DNA from: a bacterium
GTDB lineage: Bacteria > Cyanobacteriota > Vampirovibrionia > Obscuribacterales > Obscuribacteraceae
Assembly: GCA_018062085.1 (NCBI GenBank)
Contig: JAGOSY010000016.1
Span: 62,001-126,000, forward strand
Direction: 5' to 3'
Length of the DNA stretch: 64,000 bases
Shown one piece after another: positions 1-10,100 of this stretch (the first letter of the stretch is position 1; each line of letters opens with the position of its first letter). A model generated the notes under the pieces. That model was not told where the DNA came from. It saw nothing but the letters and a program-made list of their open reading frames with translations, and did not search any database. The position numbers and the translations under genes are program-made.

Positions 1-1038
1 ATGTCGAACGAAGACAAGGACGTCTCCACTCTGTCACGGCTTGGTGCGGTCATTAACCCTTCGGGCGCGAAGACAAATAAATCACTTAGGCCAATTCAAA
101 TCTCGGCACAAGACGGTGCCATTTCAGTACTGGTGCCTCATGGAGTTCCTCTAGGATTTCTACAAATGGTAGGAACTAAAGTAGTTTCAAAAGAAATATC
201 ACTTATTGACAAAGTAACAATCGATCCCACCCGAGGAAAACTTTTCTGGTCGATGGGATCTAAAAGAATAGCCGACCAACAAGGCATGAGCAGTTATATC
301 GAGCAAATGAGCAAATTGCCACTGTTTGGTATGCGCTCGTACTGTAGCTCTAACAGCTCCGTCCAAAAAGCAATCTACCGAATGAAAGAGCTGATTAGCC
401 TCGAACTCTATGGCAGTGAACAAACCGAATCATGTGTGCTCCCAGAGATAGATAATCTCTCACACCTAAGGTACCTCACAGTACTCCGCCAAAACTTTTC
501 ATTGATAGAAAACTCGGCAGAGATACCATTAGTTGGAGAAACTGAAGCAGACAAAGTTGCCAAACTCAAGATATTGCCACAGCTAGAATATATTGAAGTA
601 GGTGAAATCGGGAAGCTAACAAATTTGATAGCTAAGTTGAGCAGTTCTAAGAAGCTTAAATTCTTGGCTATATTGAGCTCAGAACTAAGTGAAGATGATT
701 GCCGGCAGATAGCCAAAATCAAACAACTCAAATGGCTTATTCTCAGTAAGACAAGAGTAACGCCAAAGTCTATAGATACACTTTTGAGCATGGCAAATCT
801 TGAAGCCATCGATTTTACAGACAACTACATAAAAGTCAGCCAAATCAACCAGATAGCCGACACAAGCTCACTCAAATTTATTTTCACGAACAGAGAAAAA
901 CTTGGCCTCTCTTCCGATGCTTTCAATAGCCTCAAAGAGAAACTTGCAGTGCGAAATATCAGGCTCAAAGATGGCACAGAAACGTGGACTGCTCGTGGCT
1001 TCTGGGACGATCCGGTAGGAGCTTACAGGTTGAGATAG
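1..1038 (+). CDS. Leucine-rich-repeat-like protein, possibly 5'-truncated
   Basis: The ORF opens with ATG at the first base of the window, so whether this is the real start cannot be decided. The protein (345 aa) has a polar N-terminus without signal peptide. From about residue 125 it shows degenerate leucine-rich repeats of roughly 23-25 residues (MKELISLELYG, LSHLRYLTVL, LPQLEYIEVG, SKKLKFLAIL, IKQLKWLILS, MANLEAIDFT). Such repeats usually form a protein-binding solenoid. No enzymatic motif is seen, and partner and role are unknown. It converges on the dehydrogenase gene with only 17 bases between the stop codons. Confidence 0.7.
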   Translation: MSNEDKDVSTLSRLGAVINPSGAKTNKSLRPIQISAQDGAISVLVPHGVPLGFLQMVGTKVVSKEISLIDKVTIDPTRGKLFWSMGSKRIADQQGMSSYIEQMSKLPLFGMRSYCSSNSSVQKAIYRMKELISLELYGSEQTESCVLPEIDNLSHLRYLTVLRQNFSLIENSAEIPLVGETEADKVAKLKILPQLEYIEVGEIGKLTNLIAKLSSSKKLKFLAILSSELSEDDCRQIAKIKQLKWLILSKTRVTPKSIDTLLSMANLEAIDFTDNYIKVSQINQIADTSSLKFIFTNREKLGLSSDAFNSLKEKLAVRNIRLKDGTETWTARGFWDDPVGAYRLR

Positions 1039-1055
1039 TGAATTCTCAACCGTAT

Positions 1056-2132
1056 TTAGTTGGCGCTAATCTCCTTAGACTTCTTCATGTCAATGACAAA
1101 ACGATACTTAACGTCTTGCTTGAGTAAGCGCTCAAAGGCTTCGTTCACTTGCGACATTTCAATCATTTCAACTTCAGCAACGATATTATGCTTAGCGCAA
1201 AAATCGAGCATTTCTTGAGTCTCTTTGATACCACCAGTAGCCGAACCAGCAAAGTTCCGTCTCTTGGGTAGCAATGCAAATGCTTGCACTGACAATGGCT
1301 TCTCTGGCGCGCCAACGAGAGTGAGAGTACCATCTCGTTTTAGCAAAGCAAAGTAGGAATTGAGATCGTGGTCGGCTGAAACACAGTCAAGAATGAAATC
1401 AAAAGAAGTGGCATGTTGTGCCATTTCATCAACATTCTTCGAAAGGACAACTTCATCTGCCCCAAGTTTCTTCGCATCTTCCACTTTTGAAGGCGAAGTT
1501 GTGAAAAGCACCACATGAGCACCGAGTGCCTTGGCAAACTTTACTCCCAAGTGCCCGAGACCACCTAAACCAACGATACCGACCTTTTTACCTGGCCCAA
1601 CTTTCCAGTGCTTCAACGGTGAATAAGTAGTGATACCAGCACAAAGCAGCGGGGCTGCAGCAGCTAAGTCAAGGCCTTCGGGCATGCGTAAAACATATTT
1701 TTCACGCACGACAACACTATGAGAATATCCACCAAATGTGGTGCCGCCAATATGTTTGTCCTCGGCGTTGTAAGTGCCAACATTGCCTTCACAATAAACT
1801 TCTAAATCTTCATTGCAGTCGGGGCATTGACCACAAGAGTCTACGGTTGTGCCAACTGCTGCCAAATCGCCGACTTTGAATTTCTTTACGGCCGCTCCCA
1901 CTGCTGCAACTCTGCCCACCATTTCGTGACCCGGCACAACTGGATATTGAGTAATGCTCCATTCATTGCGGGCCATATGTAGATCAGAGTGACAGACCCC
2001 GCAGAATAGAATCTCTAACTGCACGTCGTCTGCCAGTAGTTCTCGACGTGGAATCTTCACTGCTTGCAAAGCGCCCTTAGGGTCACTGGCGGCAAAGGCA
2101 TTCACTAATTTAGTCGCTATAGCGTTCGTCAT
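1056..2132 (-). CDS. Zinc-dependent alcohol dehydrogenase (MDR superfamily, CAD/YahK-like)
   Basis: A 358-aa cytosolic NAD(P)-dependent alcohol/aldehyde oxidoreductase of the zinc MDR family. Catalytic-zinc ligands are visible at Cys44/Cys47-His48 (FCGVCHSD) and His69-Glu70 (PGHEMVG). The structural-zinc cysteines lie in CGQCPDC and the following EVYC. The Rossmann motif is GLGGLGHLG. I place the start at ATG 2132 because GGAGATGGAGAG lies just upstream and the family N-terminus begins there; the open frame extends to 2243 but would add 37 unrelated residues. YahK-like enzymes reduce a broad range of aldehydes, often with NADPH; the substrate is unknown here. It is transcribed divergently from the AraC-type gene, which may regulate it (inference). 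Confidence 0.92.
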   Translation of the reverse strand: MTNAIATKLVNAFAASDPKGALQAVKIPRRELLADDVQLEILFCGVCHSDLHMARNEWSITQYPVVPGHEMVGRVAAVGAAVKKFKVGDLAAVGTTVDSCGQCPDCNEDLEVYCEGNVGTYNAEDKHIGGTTFGGYSHSVVVREKYVLRMPEGLDLAAAAPLLCAGITTYSPLKHWKVGPGKKVGIVGLGGLGHLGVKFAKALGAHVVLFTTSPSKVEDAKKLGADEVVLSKNVDEMAQHATSFDFILDCVSADHDLNSYFALLKRDGTLTLVGAPEKPLSVQAFALLPKRRNFAGSATGGIKETQEMLDFCAKHNIVAEVEMIEMSQVNEAFERLLKQDVKYRFVIDMKKSKEISAN

Positions 2133-2283
2133 TTCTCTCCATCTCCTATTTACGTCCGGTTTGCAATCGACTACAAGGGCCGACGGCATCAAAGTCGTTT
2201 CCGTTCCTTTTATTAAAACTCCGCTCAGCCGTTTTGAATACACCGAAAAGTACGCAATGTTTGCCTAATCCTCCGCTGGGCCG

Positions 2284-2313
2284 TTCAAAAAACCAGAGAA
2301 CCTAGTGTATAAT
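2284..2313 (+). promoter_or_regulatory. Candidate sigma-70 promoter of the AraC-type gene, leaderless-like
   Basis: A perfect TATAAT lies at 2308-2313, with TTCAAA (4 of 6 matches to the -35 consensus) at 2284-2289 and an 18-base spacer. Transcription would start about at ATG 2320, which would make the message leaderless. This argues against the GTG at 2305, which lies within the -10 region. Confidence 0.5.
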
Positions 2314-2319
2314 CGGATT

Positions 2320-3279
2320 ATGCCTAACGAACAAATTAAGTCAATTATCAAACAAACGATGCGCATCGCTACAACTCCAAGCGTTCGCAAAACCTGCCTG
2401 CCTAACGTGCATGTAGGGCGCATAGAGAAGCATTTACCGAGAACACCTGTACTCTACCAACCAAGCATTGTCATTGTGCTACAGGGCAGCAAACGGGGTT
2501 ACATAGGCGATCGCATCTGCACCTATGACGCCGACAACTATTTCGTTACTGCTATTTCGATGCCCTTCGAATGCGAAACTTTTGCCAGCGAAGACAACCC
2601 ACTTTTAGCAATCACTATCAATATAGAGCTGCCGGTTCTGCGTGAACTGGTTCTGCAAATGGATATAAAGCCGAGGCGCGACAACGTAGTAAAGGTAATA
2701 GAGGCATCCTATGCCACCCCTCTGACCGCCGAAATACTTGAGCCAGTAGAGCGCTTGATGACTATTCTTGCTCCAGCTAGCGAAGGTTCGCCAGAGGCCA
2801 TATGCGATCTCAAAGTGCTGAGCGGCCAAATTTTGCGCGAAATCTACTACCGGGTTCTCAGAGGGCCGCACGGTATCGCCCTATACGCCCTGGCTACGCG
2901 CCATGGGCATTTGAGCGATATGAACAGCGTGCTCGAATACATTCACGAGAAGTACGCCAGCGAAATAAGCGTCGATGACTTAGCACGCTCGCTCAATATG
3001 AGTGCCACCATGTTTCACCAGCACTTCAAAGAGCTGACGGCTACTTCGCCTCTGCAATATGTCAAATCGCTACGCTTGCACAAAGCAAAAATTCTCATGC
3101 TGCAAGATAATTTGAATGCGTCTGAGGCTTCCGAAAGAGTTGGCTATAACAGCCTTTCGCAATTCAGCCGTGAATTTAAAAGAATGTTCGGAAACAGCCC
3201 CACCGAAGAAGTTGCTAGAACGCGAGCCATTTATGGAATGGATCAGGGCGAGCTAGAAGAACTTGCTGTCAGTCGATAA
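2320..3279 (+). CDS. AraC-family transcriptional regulator with AraC_N effector domain
   Basis: A 319-aa regulator if started at ATG 2320 (GTG 2305 would give 324 aa). The N-terminal half resembles the AraC_N cupin-like sensor domain: PSIVIVLQGSKRGYIGD followed by YFVTAISMPFECE. The C-terminal 100 residues hold the two helix-turn-helix units, with ISVDDLARSLNMSATMFHQH as the first and NASEASERVGYNSLSQFSRE as the second, ending in FKRMFGNSP. Regulators with this N-domain often control a neighbouring oxidoreductase gene, which fits the divergent alcohol dehydrogenase. The effector is unknown. No ribosome-binding site precedes ATG 2320, consistent with the leaderless promoter layout. Confidence 0.9.
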   Translation: MPNEQIKSIIKQTMRIATTPSVRKTCLPNVHVGRIEKHLPRTPVLYQPSIVIVLQGSKRGYIGDRICTYDADNYFVTAISMPFECETFASEDNPLLAITINIELPVLRELVLQMDIKPRRDNVVKVIEASYATPLTAEILEPVERLMTILAPASEGSPEAICDLKVLSGQILREIYYRVLRGPHGIALYALATRHGHLSDMNSVLEYIHEKYASEISVDDLARSLNMSATMFHQHFKELTATSPLQYVKSLRLHKAKILMLQDNLNASEASERVGYNSLSQFSREFKRMFGNSPTEEVARTRAIYGMDQGELEELAVSR

Positions 3280-3296
3280 GTAGAGCAACTAAGCCA

Positions 3297-3647
3297 TCAA
3301 TGATCAATTATTTCTTGCACAGAACGCACAATCTGGCTTAAGACGGGCGCGCTTAGAGTGCCAATTTGTTTCGTAAACCTTGAGTGAGAAACAGTTCTAA
3401 CCTGGTGCGCCATACTATAACTAACCTTGGTCAATCCGCCCTCTGGAGGAAGGACCTCAACCATAATTGGCGAGAGCTTGCCAGACTTAGTAAACCATCC
3501 ACTTCCAGTGAATGGCACAACTATACTCAAACCTATCTTGGTGTTCATCTGGTCGTTGCTGAGCACAACACAAGGGCGAATTTTTGCTTGTTCATGCCCT
3601 TCCGCAGGGTCAAGATTCACTAGCCAAACTTCACCCTTAAGAGGCAG
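3297..3647 (-). CDS. MazF/PemK-type endoribonuclease toxin, non-standard start
   Basis: The product matches MazF/PemK: GEVWLVNLDPAEGHEQ, then KIRPCVVLSND, IVVPFTG and a terminal helix LSQIVRSVQEI. These toxins cleave mRNA, and the RPxxVLS and GHEQ regions lie around the active site. The longest ATG/GTG/TTG frame starts at GTG 3620 and would lack the first beta strand (GEVWL). Reading back in frame, those residues are encoded up to CTG 3647, just after an in-frame TAG at 3651-3653. I therefore annotate CTG 3647 as the probable start (116 aa), overlapping the antitoxin 3' end by 11 bases, which suggests translational coupling. GTG 3620 is the alternative. Confidence 0.8.
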   Translation of the reverse strand: MPLKGEVWLVNLDPAEGHEQAKIRPCVVLSNDQMNTKIGLSIVVPFTGSGWFTKSGKLSPIMVEVLPPEGGLTKVSYSMAHQVRTVSHSRFTKQIGTLSAPVLSQIVRSVQEIIDH

Positions 3648-3933
3648 TTTCTAGTCCGTCGGCAAGCGTGCTATCCCAAGCTGTATTTTCCGCTTGAAAT
3701 TCGGCAAACTGCTTCGGATCATTAACCAGCAAATCAAAAGCTTCTCCAACTTCCTGCAAATAAGTTTGCTTACGCAGCTCTTCGCACATGCAGTGAATAA
3801 CTTCAGCGGCCGTGCAACCCAAAAGTTTTGCTTGTTCATTGATCAAAGCAATGTCATTTTCAAAAGCCTTGACGGTCTTTTGACTGCCTTTTCTCTTATC
3901 GAATGCAGCAAGCATTGGAACCTCATCTACCAT
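3637..3933 (-). CDS. Ribbon-helix-helix-like antitoxin of the MazF module
   Basis: A 98-aa protein if started at ATG 3933; the frame is open to 4005. The first part fits a ribbon-helix-helix fold: strand KTVKAF, helix ENDIALINEQAKLLG, helix TAAEVIHCMCEELRK. The acidic C-terminal tail (LLVNDPKQFAEFQAENTAWD) would be the toxin-neutralising segment. It lies immediately upstream of the MazF-like gene and overlaps it if the CTG start is right. The shorter start is preferred because a promoter and paired GTATAC palindromes sit just upstream. This is inference from architecture; the antitoxin family is not one I can name with certainty. Confidence 0.75.
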   Translation of the reverse strand: MVDEVPMLAAFDKRKGSQKTVKAFENDIALINEQAKLLGCTAAEVIHCMCEELRKQTYLQEVGEAFDLLVNDPKQFAEFQAENTAWDSTLADGLETAS

Positions 3934-3942
3934 GGCCGAACC

Positions 3943-3997
3943 GTATACCAGATTGTATACCAAGGAGCGCGGGTCGCCAAGAGAGTGATCGGTATAC
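3943..3997 (-). promoter_or_regulatory. Toxin-antitoxin promoter with GTATAC operator-like palindromes
   Basis: On the minus strand TTGGCG (3975-3980) and TACAAT (3952-3957) are separated by 17 bases, a plausible sigma-70 promoter. The palindrome GTATAC occurs at 3943-3948 and 3955-3960 (12 bases apart, one copy overlapping the -10 element) and again at 3992-3997. This is a typical place for autorepression by the antitoxin (inference). Confidence 0.55.
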
Positions 3998-4033
3998 ACC
4001 TGCATTTATGGCCCACAAGCAGGTCATTACAAC

Positions 4034-7000
4034 CTAACCCCTCGGCTCCACCACTTCAACCAACGGCTGCTCTTGCTTGCGCATCAAACGAGTCTGCAGA
4101 CGGTCGAGATAAATATAAAACACCGGAGTAATATAAAGCGTCACCACTTGCGATACCAGCAAACCGCCGACAACAGTTAAGCCCAGGGGTTGCCTCGATT
4201 CTGATCCAGCCCCCAGACCGATAGCGATTGGCACTGCCCCCATCAGGGCAGCCATGGTGGTCATCATGATTGGCCTGAAGCGCGTCAAGCAGGCTTCATA
4301 AATAGCTTGTTCCGGTGGCTTGCCTTGCTCACGCTCTGCATCTAAAGCAAAGTCAATCATCATGATGGCATTTTTCTTGACGATACCAATCAACATGATC
4401 AAGCCCAGAAATCCATAAATATCCAAATCATGTTTTGTCACTAGTAGCACAAGTAGAGCACCAAGACCGGCTGAGGGCAAGCCAGAAAGAATGGTGATGG
4501 GATGAACAAAAGACTCGTAGAGAATACCGAGCACAATATAAATTACCAATATAGCGATAGCCAAAAGCATCCATAAATTCTGGAATGAGTCTTCAAAGGC
4601 CTCAGCCGTGCCTTGAAAAGCTGTAGTTACAGACTTGGGCACGTATGTTTGAGCTAAGTGATTAATCTCACCCACTGCTTCACCCAGCGATTTTCCTGGC
4701 AGCAAATTGAATGAAATAGTCACTGATGAAAACTGACCAAGGTGATTTACCAGCAGCGGGCCAATTCCGGTCTTAATCTCAGCGATGGTATCAAGGGGAA
4801 CCAAGCGACCAGAAGGTGTGCGCAAGAAAAGCTGTTTTAGCACAGAAGGATCACGGTAGAAATGAGGCTCCACTTCAATAATTACCCAGTACTGATTGGC
4901 GGCAGTGTACATGGTAGAAATCTGGCGCGTAGCGTAAGCACTAGAGAGAGCGTCTTCTACTTCGCGCATGGTGAGCCCAAGCTGCGAACACTTGTCGCGA
5001 TTGACTTCAATATGTACTTCGGGGTTGTCGACTTGCATATCACTAGCAACATCAACAACACCAGGCAGCTCCTTTACTTTATCTAGCAGTGTATGACCAG
5101 CGGCATAAAGTTCATCTCGGTTAGGACTAGACAAAGTAAATTGATAAAGCGACTTGGTTACTTGTCCGCCAATAGTAATGGTGGGTGGGTTCTGCAAATA
5201 AGAAGTGACACCAGGAACGGCGGCAAGCTTTGCAGATAGTTCAGCAATAACATCATGAACTGATATCTTACGCACATCTTTGGGCTTGAGCACAATCAAG
5301 ATGCGGCCCTGATTGAGAGCAATGTTCGGGCTGCCATTACCCACACCCAAGCTTGACATATAGCTGTGAACATTCGGGTCGCTGGCAATAATGTCAGCCA
5401 AAGTTTTGTGCAATTTGACCATGGCATCATAAGAGGTGCCTTGGTCTGCTTCGGTCATGCAGACGATCTGGCCAGTATCTTCAGTAGGCATAAAGCCCTT
5501 GGGAATAATAGTAAAGAGATAACCGGTGGCAATGAACATCATGGCAAAGACAACCAGCACCGAAGCCTTATTGTTCAGTGCAATCGAAAGCGACCAGTCA
5601 TAAAACCCAAGGGCACGCTTAAAAACGCTCTCTGCAGCCCTAACAAATATGCTCTGCTCTTCTTTCTTCTCGGCTTTGAGAAAACGGCTACAGAGCATAG
5701 GTGTAAGGCTAATAGAAATGAAGCCCGAAATTAGAATAGCCACTGAAATAGTCACTGCAAATTCGTTAAATAAGCGGCCAACAATTCCTGGTAAGAGCAA
5801 AACAGGAATAAATACTGCCACCAATGACAGCGTCATCGACAAAATCGTAAAACCAATTTCTCTTGAGCCATTCAGTGCAGCCTCCATGGGCGTCTCGCCC
5901 ATTTCTAGGTGGCGAACAATGTTCTCTAGCATGACAATGGCGTCATCAACAACAAAGCCCACCGAAAGCGACAGGGCCATCAGCGACAGGTTATCTAAAC
6001 TAAAGCCCAATAGCTTCATAGAAGCAAAGGTGCCGACCACCGAAATCGGCAAAGCTAAGCTAGGAATGACAGTGGCTGAAAGATTGCCGAGAAAGACAAA
6101 TATAACCAGTACCACCAAGGCAACAGTCAATAGCAACGTGATCTGCACGTCTTTGACTGATTCTCGAATGGTCTGAGATTGGTCGTAGAGCACATCTAAA
6201 TGAATATTATCTGGGGTCAATGATGTGAACGTCGGCAAGAGCTTCTTGATACTATCTACTACCTGAATAGTATTGGCACCAGGTTGCTTCAGCACCGCCA
6301 AAATGATGGCGGGCTTGCCGTTGTAGATACCGCCCGACTTATCGTTCTGCACGCTATCAATGACACGGCCCAGATTTTCTAATCTGATTGGCGCATTGTT
6401 TTGATAAGCGACAATCACAGGCTTGTAGGCATCGGCATTGAGCAGCTGCCCGTTAGACTGAATCGTGAACGCTTGGTGCTTACCCCAGAGTGTTCCTGTG
6501 GGCTGATTTTGGTTAGCTGACACCACCGCGTTCATAACATCATTGATGCCAAGGCCATAGGTGGCTAGTCTTTGCGGATTGACCTGCACCCGAACAGCAT
6601 AGGCCTGGGAGCCATTGACTTGCACTTGGGCCACTCCACTTACCCGCGAAATGCGCTGAGCAATAAGTGTTTCGGCAAAATAATCGACTTGGTGCAGGGG
6701 CAAACTATCAGAACTAACAGCTAAATAAATCACTGGTTGGCTGGCTGGGTTCACTTTCGAAAATGTCGGAGGCATAGTCATTTGCGGCGGCAGCTGCTTA
6801 GAAGCAGCTGTAATGGCCGCTTGTACATCAAGAGAGGCGCCGTCCATATCACGTGCCGGATCAAACTGCAAAGTAATGAGCGACTGACTGAGAGTGCTCG
6901 TCGAAGTCATCTGGGTCAGGCCCGCGATGGTAGCAAACTGTTTCTCTAGAGGCATCGAGACAGCAGAGGCCATGGTCTCTGCACTGGCACCAGGCAGAGT

Positions 7001-7147
7001 ACCGGTCACCTGCAAGGTAGGAAAGTCAACGTTAGGCAAATCGCTAATAGGCAAAGCCTGGTAGCCCATTAGTCCGAAGAAAAGAATGGCAATCATCACC
7101 AGGGTCGTCATCACTGGCCGCTTAATAAAGATGGCACTAAGATTCAT
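4034..7147 (-). CDS. mdtC: RND efflux pump inner-membrane permease, MdtC-like (HAE1 family)
   Basis: A 1037-aa proton-driven multidrug exporter subunit of the hydrophobe/amphiphile RND family. The N-terminus begins FIKRPVMTTLVMIAI. The transmembrane helix 4 proton-relay aspartates appear in GFVVDDAIVMLENI and the helix 10 lysine in LIGIVKKNAIMMIDFA. Length and two-fold repeat are those of a full RND permease. Its ATG overlaps the TGA of the preceding permease (ATGA), so translation is coupled. A tandem of two different HAE1 permeases behind one adaptor is the MdtABC/MuxABC arrangement, in which the two form a heterotrimer. Symbol given by family resemblance. Substrate unknown. Confidence 0.93.
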   Translation of the reverse strand: MNLSAIFIKRPVMTTLVMIAILFFGLMGYQALPISDLPNVDFPTLQVTGTLPGASAETMASAVSMPLEKQFATIAGLTQMTSTSTLSQSLITLQFDPARDMDGASLDVQAAITAASKQLPPQMTMPPTFSKVNPASQPVIYLAVSSDSLPLHQVDYFAETLIAQRISRVSGVAQVQVNGSQAYAVRVQVNPQRLATYGLGINDVMNAVVSANQNQPTGTLWGKHQAFTIQSNGQLLNADAYKPVIVAYQNNAPIRLENLGRVIDSVQNDKSGGIYNGKPAIILAVLKQPGANTIQVVDSIKKLLPTFTSLTPDNIHLDVLYDQSQTIRESVKDVQITLLLTVALVVLVIFVFLGNLSATVIPSLALPISVVGTFASMKLLGFSLDNLSLMALSLSVGFVVDDAIVMLENIVRHLEMGETPMEAALNGSREIGFTILSMTLSLVAVFIPVLLLPGIVGRLFNEFAVTISVAILISGFISISLTPMLCSRFLKAEKKEEQSIFVRAAESVFKRALGFYDWSLSIALNNKASVLVVFAMMFIATGYLFTIIPKGFMPTEDTGQIVCMTEADQGTSYDAMVKLHKTLADIIASDPNVHSYMSSLGVGNGSPNIALNQGRILIVLKPKDVRKISVHDVIAELSAKLAAVPGVTSYLQNPPTITIGGQVTKSLYQFTLSSPNRDELYAAGHTLLDKVKELPGVVDVASDMQVDNPEVHIEVNRDKCSQLGLTMREVEDALSSAYATRQISTMYTAANQYWVIIEVEPHFYRDPSVLKQLFLRTPSGRLVPLDTIAEIKTGIGPLLVNHLGQFSSVTISFNLLPGKSLGEAVGEINHLAQTYVPKSVTTAFQGTAEAFEDSFQNLWMLLAIAILVIYIVLGILYESFVHPITILSGLPSAGLGALLVLLVTKHDLDIYGFLGLIMLIGIVKKNAIMMIDFALDAEREQGKPPEQAIYEACLTRFRPIMMTTMAALMGAVPIAIGLGAGSESRQPLGLTVVGGLLVSQVVTLYITPVFYIYLDRLQTRLMRKQEQPLVEVVEPRG

Positions 7148-10100
7148 TTGGCATCCTCAAACTTTTCCAGCGGCGCAGTGGGGCCGTCAGCTCTGGCTCT
7201 GCGCGGCAGCCGAAAGACAGCCTTGTCTTTTACAAAACGCTGAAAGCGATCGAGATAGATATAAAACACCGGCGTAATATACAAAGTCACCAGCTGCGAT
7301 ACTAGTAAGCCACCAACAATTGTCATACCAAGTGATTGGCGCGACCCGCCACTTTCGCCGAAGCCTATGGCGATTGGTAAGCTGCCCAAAATAGCCGCCA
7401 TGGTCGTCATCATGATAGGGCGAAAACGCACCAGACAGGCTTGGTAGATTGCTACATCAGTTTTGAGATTTTGCTCGCGCTGCACATCCACGGCGAAGTC
7501 TATCATCATGATGGCATTCTTCTTGACGATACCAACTAAAAGTATCAAACCTAAAAATCCATATACATCTAGATTCATATTGAAAATTATCAGAGTCAAT
7601 AGCGCGCCCAAACCAGCTGAGGGCAGGCCAGAAAGAATAGTAATAGGATGAATGAAGCTCTCGTAGAGTATGCCGAGAACTATATAAATAACAATAATAG
7701 AAATAAGAAGCAAAGCGCCTAAGTTTTGAGTAGAACTCTCAAAAGCCTGGGCTGTTCCTTGGAAGCTACCAGTGATATCTTCAGGCAGTCCGCTAGCAAC
7801 CAATTCTTTTACTGGAGCAACCGCTTCACTCAAAGCCACCCCAGGCTTGAGGTTGAATGATACAGTGACCGACGGAAATTGACCAAGGTGATTGACCAAA
7901 AGCGGCCCAGCGCCACGGTCTACAGCAGCCAACGTATCAAGTGGAACGAGCTGACCGTTGCCAGCACGAACAAAAAACCAGTGCAACATCGAGGGGTCTT
8001 CAGTATATTGGGGCTCGACTTCGAGTATCACCCAATACTGATTGGTAGGGGTATAAATCACCGAAACTTGCCTGGCCGAATAGGCATTATTGAGAGCATC
8101 TTGCACTTGCTGCACATTGATACCAAGACGCGCACACTTATCTCTGTCGATCTCAACATTCAGCTGCAAGTTCTTTACCTGCAAGTCACTGTTCACATCC
8201 TGCAAATTAGGCATAGCTTTGAGTTTCGCTTCAAAATCGCGAGAAGCTTTATACAACTCTTGCAGCTCAGAACCAGAAAGAGTAACTTGATACTGCGCCT
8301 TGGTTAGCTGACCACCGATGCGAATGCCACCAAGGTTTTGCATAAATAAATTGATGCCAGGCACATTAGCAGTTTTCTTACGCAAATCTTGAATCACTTG
8401 ATCTAGAGTTGCATGACCCGGTCTATCAGCACGGTCTTTCAAGACCATAAAAATACGGCCTTGATTAACAGCTTGGTTGGGGCCACTGGCGCCAACACTA
8501 GACATGGCTCCACGAATACTTTCATTTTTAAGGACAATATCAGCAAGCATTTGCTGGTGGCGCACCATCTCGGAAAACGAGATGCCTTCAATTGCTTGAG
8601 TCATACCAAAAATTTGGCCGGTATCGTCAGCGGGCATAAAGCCCTTAGGTACTTCCTTAAGCAAATAGCCAGTGGCAGCAAGCATTAGAAGAAAGCTGAG
8701 CACAACTAAACGCTTATGCCGCAATGCCGGCTTCAAAGTATAGTCGTATGCTGCCTGCAAGTGACCAAACAAGCTATCTGAAAGACGGTGCAACCACCCC
8801 CGATGACTGCCAGCTCGCAAGAAGCGCGCACAAAGCATAGGAGTAAGACTAAGAGCGACAAATCCAGAAATCAGAATCGCTACTGAAATAGTGACAGCAA
8901 ACTCAAAGAAGAGGCGACCGATGATGCCACCAAGAAACAATATCGGAATGAAAACAGCGATCAAAGACACTGTCATAGAGACAACAGTAAAGCCAATCTC
9001 GCGCGAACCGTTCACCGCAGCTAGCAGCGGCGGCTCACCGGCTTCGATATGGCGCACGATATTTTCTAATACAACAATGGCGTCATCAATAATAAAACCG
9101 ACAGAAAGAGTGAGGGCCATAAGCGAAATATTGTTTAGGGTGAAGCCAAAGAGCTTAATTGCAGCAAAAGTACCCATCAATACAATTGGCAGGGTGACAC
9201 TAGCAATTAGAGTTGTAGGCAAACTACCCAGAGCAAGAATAATTACTAAGACAACTAAGAAAACAGTGATTACCAACGTAGCTTTAACATCGCCCACAGA
9301 TCGTCTAATCGAAACGCTGCGGTCATAGAGAATTTCTAAATCAACCGACCCAGGCAAAATCGCCCTGAAGTTCGGCATCATCTTTTTGATACTATCAACT
9401 ATCTCTATCGTATTAGTGCCCGGCTGGCGCTGCACCGTCAAAATTATGCCCCGATGGCCGTTGTACCAGCTTGCCACTTTATCGGTCTGCACACTGTCAA
9501 TCACAGTGCCCACATCTCGAATGCGAACCGGTGCGCCTTTGCGGTAAGCAATAATTAGAGGTTTGAAGGCCTCCGCATTATAGAGCTGTCCATTTACTCT
9601 GATGTTATAGGCGGTATCAGGACCATGGAGCGTACCCGTGGGCAAATTGACATTAGCCTGACGAATTGCCGCTGCTACTTCGTCTATACCGATGCCATAA
9701 GCAGCCAGTTTACGCGGATCTACTTGTATGTGCGGAGCATAGATTTGCGAGCCCATCACCTGCACTTGGGCCACGCCAGAAGTCATTGAAAGACGCGGCG
9801 AAATGACATTTTCAGCGTATTCATCTACAGTATAAAGCGGCAAAGTTTTAGAGCTGAGAGCAACAAATAGTATGGGCGAATCAGAAGGATTGACCTTGCG
9901 AAAAGTTGGCGGACTGGGCATACTGGCTGGCAGCCAGGGGCGGGCGGCCACAATAGCAGCTTGCACATCTTGAGCAGCACCATCGATGCTGCGGTTTAAA
10001 TCAAACTGCAAAGTAATAGAAGTGATACCAGTGGCAGAAGTCGAGTTCATCGACTCGAGGCCGGCAATGCCACTAAATTGCTTTTCTAAAGGAGTAGCCA

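Noticed and set aside
5649..6176. Long plus-strand frame antisense to the MdtC-like gene, with a similar one at 8891-9328
   Set aside because: Both are mirror images of the same conserved helix region in two homologous permeases, so their similarity is inherited from the sense genes.
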